Part shown: one piece after another, positions 38,443 to 48,000 of the stretch
How the letters are laid out: each line of letters opens with the position of its first letter
How positions within the stretch are numbered: the first letter of the stretch is position 1
Assembly (NCBI RefSeq): GCF_003182135.1
Contig: NZ_QGTL01000001.1
Span: 310,001-374,000 of the forward strand
Source: Nocardia neocaledoniensis
Lineage (GTDB): Bacteria > Actinomycetota > Actinomycetes > Mycobacteriales > Mycobacteriaceae
Length of the DNA: 64,000 nucleotides
Direction: 5' to 3'
The notes under the pieces: model-generated
The model's input: the letters and a program-made list of their open reading frames with translations, nothing else
Database searches by the model: none
What the model was told of the DNA's origin: nothing
Program-made: the position numbers and the translations under genes

Positions 38443-39480
38443 TTACCCTGCCGCGATGCCCGTGATGAGCGTGCGATCGCCGACCTGCGCGGTCCGCACC
38501 GACTGCTTGGTGTACGTGGCCGGCGCCCCGGCGGGCCGGAACTCGGTCACCTCCACGGTGTACCGGTTCTCGGCGACCGTGGTGATCCGCACGCAGTGGG
38601 TGGTCCCCATCGGGATGGAATCGATGCCGCGCTGGATCACGGCGGCGGGCGAGACCGCGGCGTCGGGAGTGACGACCGACCTGGCCAGCTCGCCGGAGCG
38701 AGCGACGTAGTAGGCGTGCTGGAAGGCGAGCACGGCGTCGGGGCCGGACGCGGTGCCGCCCGCCTCGTTGCTGCGCAGCACCGTCTCGGTGCGTTCGGTG
38801 GGGCACGCGCCCGGGGTGTCGGCCGTCAGGTTGCCCGCGGTGAAGTGCAGCGGCGCCGCGTGCTTGGCGGTGTCGCGGCCGAACAGCAGGAAGAACACCC
38901 CGGTGGCGGCGAGGACGAGCACGAGCACCGATACCGCGAGCACGATCCAGGCCCGTTGAGCCCTGCGGTTGTCGCGCAGCGCGCCCGAGGGCTCGAGCAC
39001 CCTGGCCTCGTCGTAGTCGTCGTCGGCGGCGTCGGGCCAGGGGAACTGGACCAGCTCGGCGTCGTAGTCGTCGTCGGGGCCCGGCGCCGGTTCGGCGACC
39101 CAGTCCGACCAGCCGCCGGTGAATTCACTGCGGCGCGCGGCCAGTTCGGCGGGCGGCGCCGGCGCCGGTTCGGGCGCCTGCTCGAATTCGCCGGGGTACG
39201 CGGGCGCGGCCGGGTGGAGCGGCTCGGCGTCCGCGAAGGCACGGGGATCGAGGGCGATCTTCTGCTCCGGCGGACCGCCCGCCACGATCTCCGGCGCCGG
39301 CTCGGGGAGCTCGGCGGCCGGTGCGGCGGACGGGGCGCGCTCGGGGCGCTGCGAATATCGGTCGGGACCGTCGTCCTCGCCCGCCGCCTCGGCGGTGGCC
39401 TGGCGCGCAGGGTCGGCTGCGTCGGTCTCGGGTTCGAGCGCCGAATACCAGCGCGACAGTTCGTTGTACGACTTCAACAT
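38443..39480 (-). CDS. Single-pass membrane protein with acidic cytosolic tail, first gene of the T4SS-like run
   Basis: This 345-residue protein has a long acidic and Pro/Ala-rich cytosolic part (1-175), one membrane helix at about 178-200 (AWIVLAVSVLVLVLAATGVF) and an exported C-terminal domain with two cysteines (GACPTER, THCVRI) and an end pattern NRYTVEVTEFRP typical of NTF2-like folds. AAGGGGGAA precedes the ATG. It lies 55 bases after the cutinase-family gene on the same strand and 12 bases before the ParA-like gene. The acidic tail could dock the altered ParA pair. No family was recognised with certainty. Confidence 0.6.
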   Translation of the reverse strand: MLKSYNELSRWYSALEPETDAADPARQATAEAAGEDDGPDRYSQRPERAPSAAPAAELPEPAPEIVAGGPPEQKIALDPRAFADAEPLHPAAPAYPGEFEQAPEPAPAPPAELAARRSEFTGGWSDWVAEPAPGPDDDYDAELVQFPWPDAADDDYDEARVLEPSGALRDNRRAQRAWIVLAVSVLVLVLAATGVFFLLFGRDTAKHAAPLHFTAGNLTADTPGACPTERTETVLRSNEAGGTASGPDAVLAFQHAYYVARSGELARSVVTPDAAVSPAAVIQRGIDSIPMGTTHCVRITTVAENRYTVEVTEFRPAGAPATYTKQSVRTAQVGDRTLITGIAAG

Positions 39481-39535
39481 TTCCCCCTTTCCGCGACGCC
39501 GGGCACAAGGATTCGCATGTCAGACCTCTCGGTGA

Positions 39536-41185
39536 TCAGTTCACAGAGAACGGGCGGGTGGTGGGAGCGGTGGTTCCGGGTAACGCGGCAGGCGGAGTCG
39601 ACGCGCCGCCGGATGAGGCGCCATCGGCTCCTGTCCCGAACGGAAATTGTCCCCCACCGGAGGGTTCGGGTGTCGTAGACGCGCCGGTCGGGGAAGTGAA
39701 GATTCCGCCACCGCGCTGGTCCGAGCCACCGAGCGGCACCGCGCCGCTGCCCGAGGTGCCCGCCGCGTCGCGGGCCAGGGCGGCGAACCAGTCGGCCACG
39801 TACCTGGTCGGGGTCGCGCCGTCGGCGCCCACGCCCATGCGGGAGTACGCGTCGTGGCGCTGGGTGGTGTCCCAATAGCGCACCCAGGTGGAGACGTCCA
39901 GGAGTTCCTGGTTGTCGGTGATGTTCTGGGTGACGGCCGTGAACGCCTCGTTGACCAGCCGCACACCGGTGGTCGGCGGCACCAGCTGCGGGACGGCGCC
40001 GGCCAGCTTGGTACCGAGCACAGTGAGCCCGACCAGCGGGTTCGACAATGTGGCCGTGGCCAATTCGGCGATGCTCGCCGGGTTGAGCACGCTCTTGACC
40101 ACGGTGTGCACCGCGTTGAGCCCGATCATGCCGACCTTCAGCAGCGCCTGCAGCGCGCCGTTGACGTCGAGCGTGCTGCGCGGGTCGGCCGCGTCGGCGA
40201 GACGCTCGGAGATCGACTTCTTCGGCGAGAGCGACACATCGGCGAGCGTGCTGCCGGAGATGTCCTCGTTCACCACCGTCGTCGCGGTCTTGATGGAGGT
40301 GAAGGCCAGCGCCTGCGCGATCGAGACCAGCGAGCCGATTGGATCACCGCCGGAGAGTTTCACCTGGCTCACCAGGTTGGTCACCGCGCGCAGCAGCGGT
40401 GCGCCCTGCGGCGCGTCGCACGCGAGATCGCCTGTGGCGCAGAAGCTCGCGACCCGGCCCGTGAGCGTGCCGAAGTCGGCGGGTTGCTCGGTCTGGTTAC
40501 CCAGCCCGCCGCCGGGTGCGGGCGCCTGGCGGACGGCGGCGATGTCGTCGAGGGCGTCACCGGAGGTGCCCGGCGCGGCGATCGGGGCGGTGCGGTCGGG
40601 CGCGCCGGGGAAGAGCGGGGCGTTCGCGCCACGGGTCGGGTCGGCGAACAGGGCGACCGCGGCGACCTTGTCGGCGGGCACCGCGCCCTGGTTCGCGCCG
40701 ACCTCCTGGGCGAACAGCGAGGCAACGTGGGCGCCTTGCGAATAGCCGACCACACCGATCCGTGACTGCGGGCAGCGCTCGATCACCTGGGTCGCCATCG
40801 ACCGCAGACGTTCGAGCCCGCCCGCGACGGATTCGCTGTAGGGCACCACCCCACCGGGGACGGCGCCGCCGAAACCCGCCTCGTAGGGCACGTAGGCGCG
40901 GTCGACCAGGCCCGGATCGGCGGCCGCGGCCAGCATCGGGCGGAACACCGTGGACAGCATGCCGGTGTCGGTACTGGTCGCCGCGTCGGGAGACGATTCT
41001 CCCGTGCCCTGAATCCCCAAGGCGTACAGTGCGGGACACGCCGAGATCGAAACGTGCGTGGACGGCGCGTCGGTCGACTTCTCGTCCGCGTGGGCGACAC
41101 CTGTCGATACGGACGCGAAGGCGACGGTGGACGCGATCATCGTCCCCGCGAGCCGTGCCGAGCACCGAGCCATATCGATCCGCAT
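39536..41185 (-). CDS. Secreted cutinase-family serine hydrolase with split catalytic triad
   Basis: This 549-residue protein has a Sec signal ending STGVAHA (about residue 33). The cutinase core has ALGIQGTGESS near 55-65 and the nucleophile VVGYSQGAH (Ser149). The Asp lies in FCATGDLACD (Asp253). The likely His lies much later, in TTQRHDAYSRM (His444), followed by YVADWF, the usual cutinase end. The intervening 180 residues are an insertion with hydrophobic helices (SLVSIAQALAF). The last 80 residues are Pro/Gly/Ser-rich. The family cleaves lipid or ester bonds outside the cell. Starts at 41173 (ATG) or 41227 (GTG) are possible. It is 55 bases upstream of the secretion run and may share its transcript. 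Confidence 0.8.
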   Translation of the reverse strand: MRIDMARCSARLAGTMIASTVAFASVSTGVAHADEKSTDAPSTHVSISACPALYALGIQGTGESSPDAATSTDTGMLSTVFRPMLAAAADPGLVDRAYVPYEAGFGGAVPGGVVPYSESVAGGLERLRSMATQVIERCPQSRIGVVGYSQGAHVASLFAQEVGANQGAVPADKVAAVALFADPTRGANAPLFPGAPDRTAPIAAPGTSGDALDDIAAVRQAPAPGGGLGNQTEQPADFGTLTGRVASFCATGDLACDAPQGAPLLRAVTNLVSQVKLSGGDPIGSLVSIAQALAFTSIKTATTVVNEDISGSTLADVSLSPKKSISERLADAADPRSTLDVNGALQALLKVGMIGLNAVHTVVKSVLNPASIAELATATLSNPLVGLTVLGTKLAGAVPQLVPPTTGVRLVNEAFTAVTQNITDNQELLDVSTWVRYWDTTQRHDAYSRMGVGADGATPTRYVADWFAALARDAAGTSGSGAVPLGGSDQRGGGIFTSPTGASTTPEPSGGGQFPFGTGADGASSGGASTPPAALPGTTAPTTRPFSVN

Positions 41186-41348
41186 CACAGTCCATTTCAG
41201 GCTGACCAGTGGAGCGTTGAAACGCACTAAACCGTAACAGATTCCGGCCTATCGAACCGCTGCCCTAACTGGCCCTTTCACTGCCCCAGCAAACCCGCTG
41301 AGAGCCAGCAACTTCCTGGCGAAGTGATGCCGCGCGATGACACGAAGC

Positions 41349-41378
41349 GGCCCGGGCACATTCGCTGGTGCCCGGGCC
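41349..41378 (-). terminator. Terminator hairpin after relA
   Basis: A perfect 11-base-pair stem (GGCCCGGGCAC and complement) with an eight-base loop begins 12 bases beyond the relA stop on the minus strand. It separates relA from the cutinase gene. Confidence 0.65.
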
Positions 41379-41390
41379 GGTGAACGTGGG

Positions 41391-43760
41391 TCAGGCCGCG
41401 GAGGTGACCCGGTAGACGTCGTACACGCCTTCGACATTGCGCACGACGTTGAGCAGGTGCCCCAGATGCTTGGGATCACCCATCTCGAAGGTGAACTTGC
41501 TGATCGCGACGCGGTCGCCGTGGGTGGCCACCGACGCCGAGAGGATGTTGACCTTCTCGTCGGCGAGCACCTTGGTCACGTCGGAGAGCAGGCGGGTGCG
41601 GTCGAGCGCCTCGATCTGGATGGCGACCAGGAACACCGAGGACGGCGAGGGCGCCCACTCCACCTCGATGATCCGCTCCGACTGCGCCTGCAGCGACCCG
41701 GCATTGGTGCAGTCGGTGCGGTGCACGCTCACCGCGCCGCCGCGGGTGACGAAACCCATGATCTCGTCGCCCGGCACCGGCGTGCAGCATTTGGCCAGCT
41801 TGGCCACGGTCCCCGGCGCACCGGGAATGAGCACGCCCGCGTCACCGGTGACCCGCTGCCTGGCCGGCGTGGTGGACGGCGTCGACCGCTCGGCCAGCTC
41901 GTTCTCGACGTCACCGATGCCGCCGAGCTGGGCCATGAGCCGCTGCACCACGTGATGGGCCGAGACCTGGTGTTCGCCGACGGCGGTGTAGAGCGCGGAG
42001 ATGTCGGAGTAGTGCAGTTCGTGCGCGACCGCGGTCATGGCGTCGACGCTCATCAGCCGCTGCAGCGGCAGCCCGACCCGGCGCACCTCCTTGGAGATCT
42101 GCTCCTTGCCGCTTTCGAGGGCTTCCTCGCGCCGCTCCTTGGCAAACCACTGGCGAATCTTGGCCTTCGCGCGTGGCGAGACGACGAAGTTCTGCCAGTC
42201 CCGGCTCGGTCCCGCGTTCTGCGCCTTGGAGGTGAAGACCTCCACGACCTCGCCGTTCTCGAGCTGGCGTTCCAGCGCGACGAGCCGCCCGTTGACCCTG
42301 GCGCCGATGCACTTGTGCCCCACCTCGGTGTGCACCGCGTAGGCGAAGTCGACCGGCGTGGACTTCTGCGGCAGCGTGATCACATCGCCCTTGGGCGTGA
42401 ACACGAAGATCTCCGGTGACTTGAGGTCGAAGCGCAGCGATTCCAGGAACTCGGCCGGGTCGGCGGCCTCCCGCTGCCAGTCGAGCAGCTGCCGCATCCA
42501 GGCCATGTCGTCGACCTCGGCGGCGTCCCCGGAGTGCTTGCCCTTGGTCTCCTTGTAGCGCCAGTGCGCCGCGATGCCGAACTCCGCGGTGCGGTGCATG
42601 TCGTGGGTGCGGATCTGCACCTCGAGCGGCTTGCCGTCCGGCCCGACGACGGTGGTGTGCAGCGACTGGTAGACGCCGTAGCGCGGCTGGGCGATGTAAT
42701 CCTTGAACCGGCCCGCCATCGGCTGCCACAGCGAGTGCACGACACCGACGGCGGCGTAGCAGTCGCGGACCTCCTCGCACAGGATGCGCATGCCGACCAG
42801 GTCGTGGATGTCGTCGAAGTCCTTGCCCTTGACGATCATCTTCTGGTAGATCGACCAGTAGTGCTTGGGCCTGCCCTCGACGACGGCGTTGATCCGCGAC
42901 GCGGCCAGCGTGTTGACGATCTCGGCGCGCACCTTCGCCAGGTAGGTGTCGCGCGAGGGCGCGCGGTCGGCGACCAGGCGCACGATCTCGTCGTACTTCT
43001 TGGGGTGCAGGATCGCGAACGCGAGGTCCTCGAGCTCCCATTTGACGGTGGCCATGCCGAGGCGGTGCGCCAGCGGCGCGATCACCTCGAGGGTCTCCTT
43101 GGCCTTCTTGGCCTGCTTCTCCGGCGGCAGGAAGCGCATGGTGCGCATGTTGTGCAGCCGGTCGGCGACCTTGATCACCAGCACGCGCGGATCGCGGGCC
43201 ATCGCGATGATCATCTTGCGGATCGTCTCGGCCTCGGCGGCCGCGCCCAGATTGACCTTGTCGAGCTTGGTGACGCCGTCGACGAGGTGCGCGACCTCCT
43301 GCCCGAACTCCTCCTTGAGCTGGTCGAGCGAGTAGCCGGTGTCCTCGACGGTGTCGTGCAGCAGCGCCGCGACCAGCGTGGTCGTGTCCATGCCGAGCTC
43401 GGCGAGGATGTTGGCCACGGCCAGCGGGTGCGTGATGTACGGGTCGCCGGACTTGCGGAACTGCTTGGCGTGGCGCTCATCGGCGACGTCGAAGGCGCGC
43501 TGCAGCAGCGCCAGATTCGCCTTCGGGTACAGCTCGCGGTGCACGGTGGCCAGCGGTTCGAGCACCGGCTTGACCGCCGCGATGCCGCGCTGACCGGTCA
43601 TCCGGCGGGCGAGGCGGGCGCGCACGCGCCGCGAGGCCGAACTCGGCACCGACGCGGTCGGGGATTGCTTGGGTGGCTCGGGGGTCGCCGGGGTGCCGTT
43701 GGTCCGCGGGGCTCCGGTGGACTCCTGCCCAACCTTCGCCTCGCCGAGTTGTCGAGTCAT
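41391..43760 (-). CDS. relA: Bifunctional (p)ppGpp synthetase/hydrolase (RSH)
   Basis: This 789-residue Rel enzyme makes and degrades the stringent-response alarmone. Domains in order are: a Pro/Ser-rich leader; the HD hydrolase with [14 protein letters not shown] and [13 protein letters not shown] (active type); the synthetase with [13 protein letters not shown] and [17 protein letters not shown] ([20 protein letters not shown]); a zinc-finger-like region with [20 protein letters not shown]; and the C-terminal ACT ([18 protein letters not shown]). Both catalytic domains look intact. In mycobacteria relA is beside ppiB and apt; here it is kept on the same strand but both neighbours are displaced by inserted loci. 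The ATG at 43760 is preceded by GAGGCGG. Confidence 0.96.
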   Translation of the reverse strand: MTRQLGEAKVGQESTGAPRTNGTPATPEPPKQSPTASVPSSASRRVRARLARRMTGQRGIAAVKPVLEPLATVHRELYPKANLALLQRAFDVADERHAKQFRKSGDPYITHPLAVANILAELGMDTTTLVAALLHDTVEDTGYSLDQLKEEFGQEVAHLVDGVTKLDKVNLGAAAEAETIRKMIIAMARDPRVLVIKVADRLHNMRTMRFLPPEKQAKKAKETLEVIAPLAHRLGMATVKWELEDLAFAILHPKKYDEIVRLVADRAPSRDTYLAKVRAEIVNTLAASRINAVVEGRPKHYWSIYQKMIVKGKDFDDIHDLVGMRILCEEVRDCYAAVGVVHSLWQPMAGRFKDYIAQPRYGVYQSLHTTVVGPDGKPLEVQIRTHDMHRTAEFGIAAHWRYKETKGKHSGDAAEVDDMAWMRQLLDWQREAADPAEFLESLRFDLKSPEIFVFTPKGDVITLPQKSTPVDFAYAVHTEVGHKCIGARVNGRLVALERQLENGEVVEVFTSKAQNAGPSRDWQNFVVSPRAKAKIRQWFAKERREEALESGKEQISKEVRRVGLPLQRLMSVDAMTAVAHELHYSDISALYTAVGEHQVSAHHVVQRLMAQLGGIGDVENELAERSTPSTTPARQRVTGDAGVLIPGAPGTVAKLAKCCTPVPGDEIMGFVTRGGAVSVHRTDCTNAGSLQAQSERIIEVEWAPSPSSVFLVAIQIEALDRTRLLSDVTKVLADEKVNILSASVATHGDRVAISKFTFEMGDPKHLGHLLNVVRNVEGVYDVYRVTSAA

Positions 43761-43922
43761 GCCACCGCCTCTCACGCTGCATTCGGACCACGTCGGCCGA
43801 GTGCTGCAACCGCCCGGACCACCAACTTTAGTCCCCGCACCGACCTGGTGTTCGATTCCCCGCGGTCACAAGCGTGAGACGGTCGGGACGCGACCGGAAA
43901 TCGGCCGCCGACCTGCGGATCG

Positions 43923-44939
43923 TCAGCGTTCGTCGGCGGGCGCGGGCGGGGTGCGCAGGCTGTGCCCGTCCAGCGGTCCCGCCGCCACGCCCAGCAGATC
44001 GAGCACGGTCGGGGTGATGTCGACGAGGGTGTGCGCGCCGGTCGTGGTGCCGGGGGTGAAGTCCGCACCACGGGCGATGACGAAGTTCGCGGTCTCCTCG
44101 GGCCGCTGGCCGCCGTGTCCGCCGGTGGGCAGGTGGCCGTGGTCGGTGGTGACGAGCACGGTCCACTGTTCGTCCGGGTGCGCGGCGGCGCGCCGGTCGA
44201 CGGCCGCCACGATCCGCCCGACCAGCTCGTCGGTGCGGCGGATGGCCGCGAGGTAGGCGCGCGAGGCCGCGCCGTGCCGGTGTCCGGCCAGGTCGATCTG
44301 GTCGAGGTGGGTGAACACCAGGTCGGGCCCGGTGCGGTCGATGGCGGTGACGACCTCGGTCGCGGTGGCGGCGTCGGTGCGCGACTCGTCGGTGTCGCGG
44401 GGGTCCGGCGCGGTGGTGAGGGCGAGGTCGGCGCGCCGCTCACCGCTGGCGGCGATGGTCGCGATCTGGTGCCAGGTGCCGATGGACACGGTGTGCCGGG
44501 CGGGGTCGGCGCGTTCGATCCGGGTGAAGACACTGGGATGGGCCAGGAACGGGCGCGCGTCGAAGGTGTTGTCGGTGATGCCGTGCGCGGTGTCCCACAC
44601 CCCGGTGAGCACGCTCGCCCAGGAGGGCCCGGAGATCGTGAGGTGGCCGTCGATGTGCCCGCGCGAGAGCAGGCCCTGGGCGGCGAGGTGACGCAGGCGC
44701 GGGGCCTGGGTGTGAGCGGCCTTGTCGTAGAGCAGGCCGTCGATCCCGATGACGACGACCTTCGCGACCGCGCCGGGCCTGCCCGCCAGGGGCACCCCGA
44801 ACGCGGCGGCGCCGACGACGGGCGCAACGGGGTCGTCGAAGGCGGTGTCGGAGCCCGCCGCCGAGCACAGCAGTGGAATGGTCAGCAGGGCGGTGGCCGC
44901 GGCCACCAGGACCTTCGCGGGGGCCGACAGCTCGCGCAT
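43923..44939 (-). CDS. Exported nucleotide pyrophosphatase/phosphodiesterase-like (alkaline phosphatase superfamily)
   Basis: This 338-residue protein has a signal or anchor at 8-27 (KVLVAAATALLTIPLLCSAA). The alkaline-phosphatase-superfamily blocks are KVVVIGIDGLLYDKA (metal Asp), TISGPSWASVLTG (nucleophile Ser/Thr loop), FTHLDQIDLAGHRHG and VTTDHGHLPTGG (metal Asp-His). The order and spacing fit type I phosphodiesterases. It acts outside the membrane on nucleotides or phosphodiesters; the true substrate is unknown. It lies between relA and the PKS gene, same strand, with gaps of about 160 and 130 bases, so it is probably a separate unit. Confidence 0.82.
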   Translation of the reverse strand: MRELSAPAKVLVAAATALLTIPLLCSAAGSDTAFDDPVAPVVGAAAFGVPLAGRPGAVAKVVVIGIDGLLYDKAAHTQAPRLRHLAAQGLLSRGHIDGHLTISGPSWASVLTGVWDTAHGITDNTFDARPFLAHPSVFTRIERADPARHTVSIGTWHQIATIAASGERRADLALTTAPDPRDTDESRTDAATATEVVTAIDRTGPDLVFTHLDQIDLAGHRHGAASRAYLAAIRRTDELVGRIVAAVDRRAAAHPDEQWTVLVTTDHGHLPTGGHGGQRPEETANFVIARGADFTPGTTTGAHTLVDITPTVLDLLGVAAGPLDGHSLRTPPAPADER

Positions 44940-45068
44940 GTCCTCACCATGCGCCGCGCGCGCTCGACCCGCCGGGCGCGCGCGGCCGTGTTCATCGACG
45001 TTTCATCGGCTCCGCGCGCCCCGGTCGTCCGCCTGAACGAGAGGCCAACGGCGCCTTGCGTCGCGTCG

Positions 45069-48000
45069 TCACGCGGCGAGTTCCTCGGCGAGCACGGCGA
45101 CGGTCTCGCGGATCTGCGCCTCGGTGTGGCAGGCGGTGACGAAGAAGCGCAGTCGCGCGAGGTCCTCGGGCACCGCCGGATAGATGATCGGATTGACGTT
45201 GACGCCCCGGCGCAGCAGCGTGTTCGACAGCCGCATCGTGCGCAGCGAGTCGCCGACGATGCACGGGATGATGGGAGTGTCGGCGCTGTCGCCGGTGTCG
45301 ATGCCCGCCGCCCGGGCCAGGCGCAGGAACAGTCGCGCGTTGTCGCGCAGCCGCCGCAGCGGGGTCGGGTCGGCGCGCAGTTGCCGGATCGCCGCGGCGG
45401 AGGCGGCGGCGTTCATCGGTGTCATGCCGACGCTGTAGACGAATCCCGGCGTGGTGTATTTCAGGAAGCGGATCAGCTCCGCGCTGCCCGCGACGTATCC
45501 CCCGCAGCCTGCCAGCGCCTTCGACATGGTGCCCGACCAGAGTTCGACATCGCCGCGGTCCACGCCGAAGTGCTCGCCGATGCCGCCGCCGTGCGCGCCG
45601 AGCACGCCGATGCTGTGCGCCTCGTCGATCATGAGCAGCGCCCGGTGCCGCTTCTTGATCTCGATGATCGCGGGCAGGTCGGGGATGTCGCCGTCCTGGC
45701 TGTAGACGCCCTCGATGAGGATCAGGACCCGGCGGTAGCGGGGGCGGAGTTCGTCGAGCAGCCGGTCCAGGGCAGCGTGGTCGTTGTGTGGGAACGGCCG
45801 TCGCGTGGCGCCCGAGAGCACACAGCCCTGCAGGATGCTGTCGTGCGCGAGACTGTCGTGGATCACCAGGTCGTCGGGGCCGACGAGGTGCCCGATGATG
45901 GTGACGTTGGTGGAATGGCCGCCGACCAGCGCGATGGCGTCCTCGGTGCCGAGCAGCGCCGCGAGTTCGGCCTCGAGTTCCCGATGCACCGGCTTCTCGC
46001 CGGAGAGCACCCGGCTGGCCGAGCAGGAGCTGCCGTAGCGGGCGACGGCGTCCTGCACGGCCGCGACGACGGCCGGGTGACCGGAGAGGCCGAGATAGTT
46101 GTAGCTGGAGAAGTTCAGCACCGGGACGCCGTCGATCATCGAGGTGTCGCGGGTGACGCCGTCGTTGACCAGGAAGTACGGATTGTCCAGGCCCAGCGCG
46201 GCCGCGCCGGTGAGGCGGTCCTCGATCGCCCGCACCTCCGGGAAGTCGGCGATCCGGTACTCCGGGGTGACGGCGCCGGCCTCCGGTTCGGACGGTGCGC
46301 GGCGTGTCGCGGCGATGCCGGCAGCCGGTTCGGGCACGACGTGTCCGGCGGTGGCCGGCAAGGTCGCGGAAATGCGCTGGCCCTCACCGGGTTCGCCGGC
46401 TACCTGCGCGGTGACGTACGCGACGACGTCACCCAGCGTCGTCGCGGCGCTCGGCCACGACGGGTCGATCCGCACGCCGGGAAGCTTGCGCATCAGCCCG
46501 CCGAACAGATCGGCCAGCATCATGGAGTCGAATCCGAGTGCGCCGGTGAGAGTTTCGGTGTCGCGCAGCCGCTCGACGGAATATCCGCTGACCCGTCCGC
46601 ATTCCGCGCGAACGACGTCGGCGGCGGCGGGGCCGTCCAGGGCGCCGCCCGGCGCGATGTCGGTGGCAGTGGCCCCGGTCCCCCGCTGCCCCGGGGTCGC
46701 TGCGCTCCGCGCCGGGGCGACGGGAGCGGGGACGGCCGACGCCTCGGTCGTGGCGCCCGCGGCCAGGCTCGCCAGCAGCGCGTTCTGTTCGCGGAAGAGC
46801 GCGATCATCTGGTCCATGGTGGTGTCCTCGGCCGGGGTGGCGGGTGGGGTGAGGGTGGTGGGTTCGATCCAGAAGCGATGTTCGGTCGAGAAGTCGTAGC
46901 CCGGCAGCCGGCGGCGCACGCGCTGCGCGGGCTCGTAGAGGTGATCCCAGTCGGGATCGAGGCCGTCGCGGTACAGCGCGGCGACGGTCTCGGCGAGTTC
47001 GCGGCCGGTCGCGGTGGGTCCGGGGCTGGGCGCCAGGCAGCGCGGCAGCAGGTCGCGCCCGACCAGCGGGGTGAGCATGCGCCGCGGGCCGATCTCGACG
47101 AGGTGGGTGGGGTCGGTGGCGACGGCCGCGGCCAGCGCGTCACCGAAAAGGACAGTGGCGCCGACGTGTTCGACCCAGTACTCGGCGTCCATCGTCTCCT
47201 CCGCCGCGAGGCGCCTTCCCCGCACGGTCGAATAGACCGGCAGCGCGGGTGCCCGATAGTCGCATTCGGCGGCGACGACCGCGAATTCCGCCAGCATGGG
47301 CGTCATCAGCGGACTGTGGAAGGCGTGTGACACGGTCAGCGGCTTGGAGATCACCGCGCGCTCACCGAGCGCGGTCCTGATCCGGCCCAGCGCGGACGAG
47401 GCGCCGGCGAGCACCAGATCCCGCGGCCCGTTCTCGGCGGCCACGGCGATCTCGGGTTCCCCGGCGAGGAGATCGGCGACGCGATCGCGCGGCGCGCGGA
47501 CCGCCAGCATCCCGCCGCCCTCGGGCAACCGCTGCATCGCGCGGCCACGGGCGACGACCAGCCGGCAGGCGTCGGCGAGGTCGAGCACACCCGCCACCAC
47601 CGCGGCAGTGAACTCGCCGATGCTGTGGCCGAGCACCCAGGCGGGGCGCACGCCGGCGTCGGCGAGTGCCTGCGCCAGGGCGTATTCCATGGCGAAGACG
47701 GCCGGTTGCGCGAGTTCGGTGCGGTCGACGTGGGCGGTGTCGTCGAGCAGCAGCGCCCGTACCGAACGGCCGAGCGGGCCCGCCATCGCGGCGTCGACGG
47801 TGCGCAGCGCGCGCCGGAACGCGCCGCTGTCCGCGTCGAGGCGCCTGGCCATCCCCGCGAACTGCGAACCCTGCCCGGTGAACAGCCAACCGACCCGAAC
47901 CTGCCCCGCCACACCCGTTTCCGCGCCGGCGCGCAGGCGAGCGAGCGCCGCGTCGCGGTCGGCGGCGACGATCGCGAGCCGATGACGACCGGTCGACTTG

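Noticed and set aside
23944..41348. Whole block as a classical integrative conjugative element
   Set aside because: No integrase, excisionase, replication protein, relaxase, tRNA target or direct repeats were seen at the edges.
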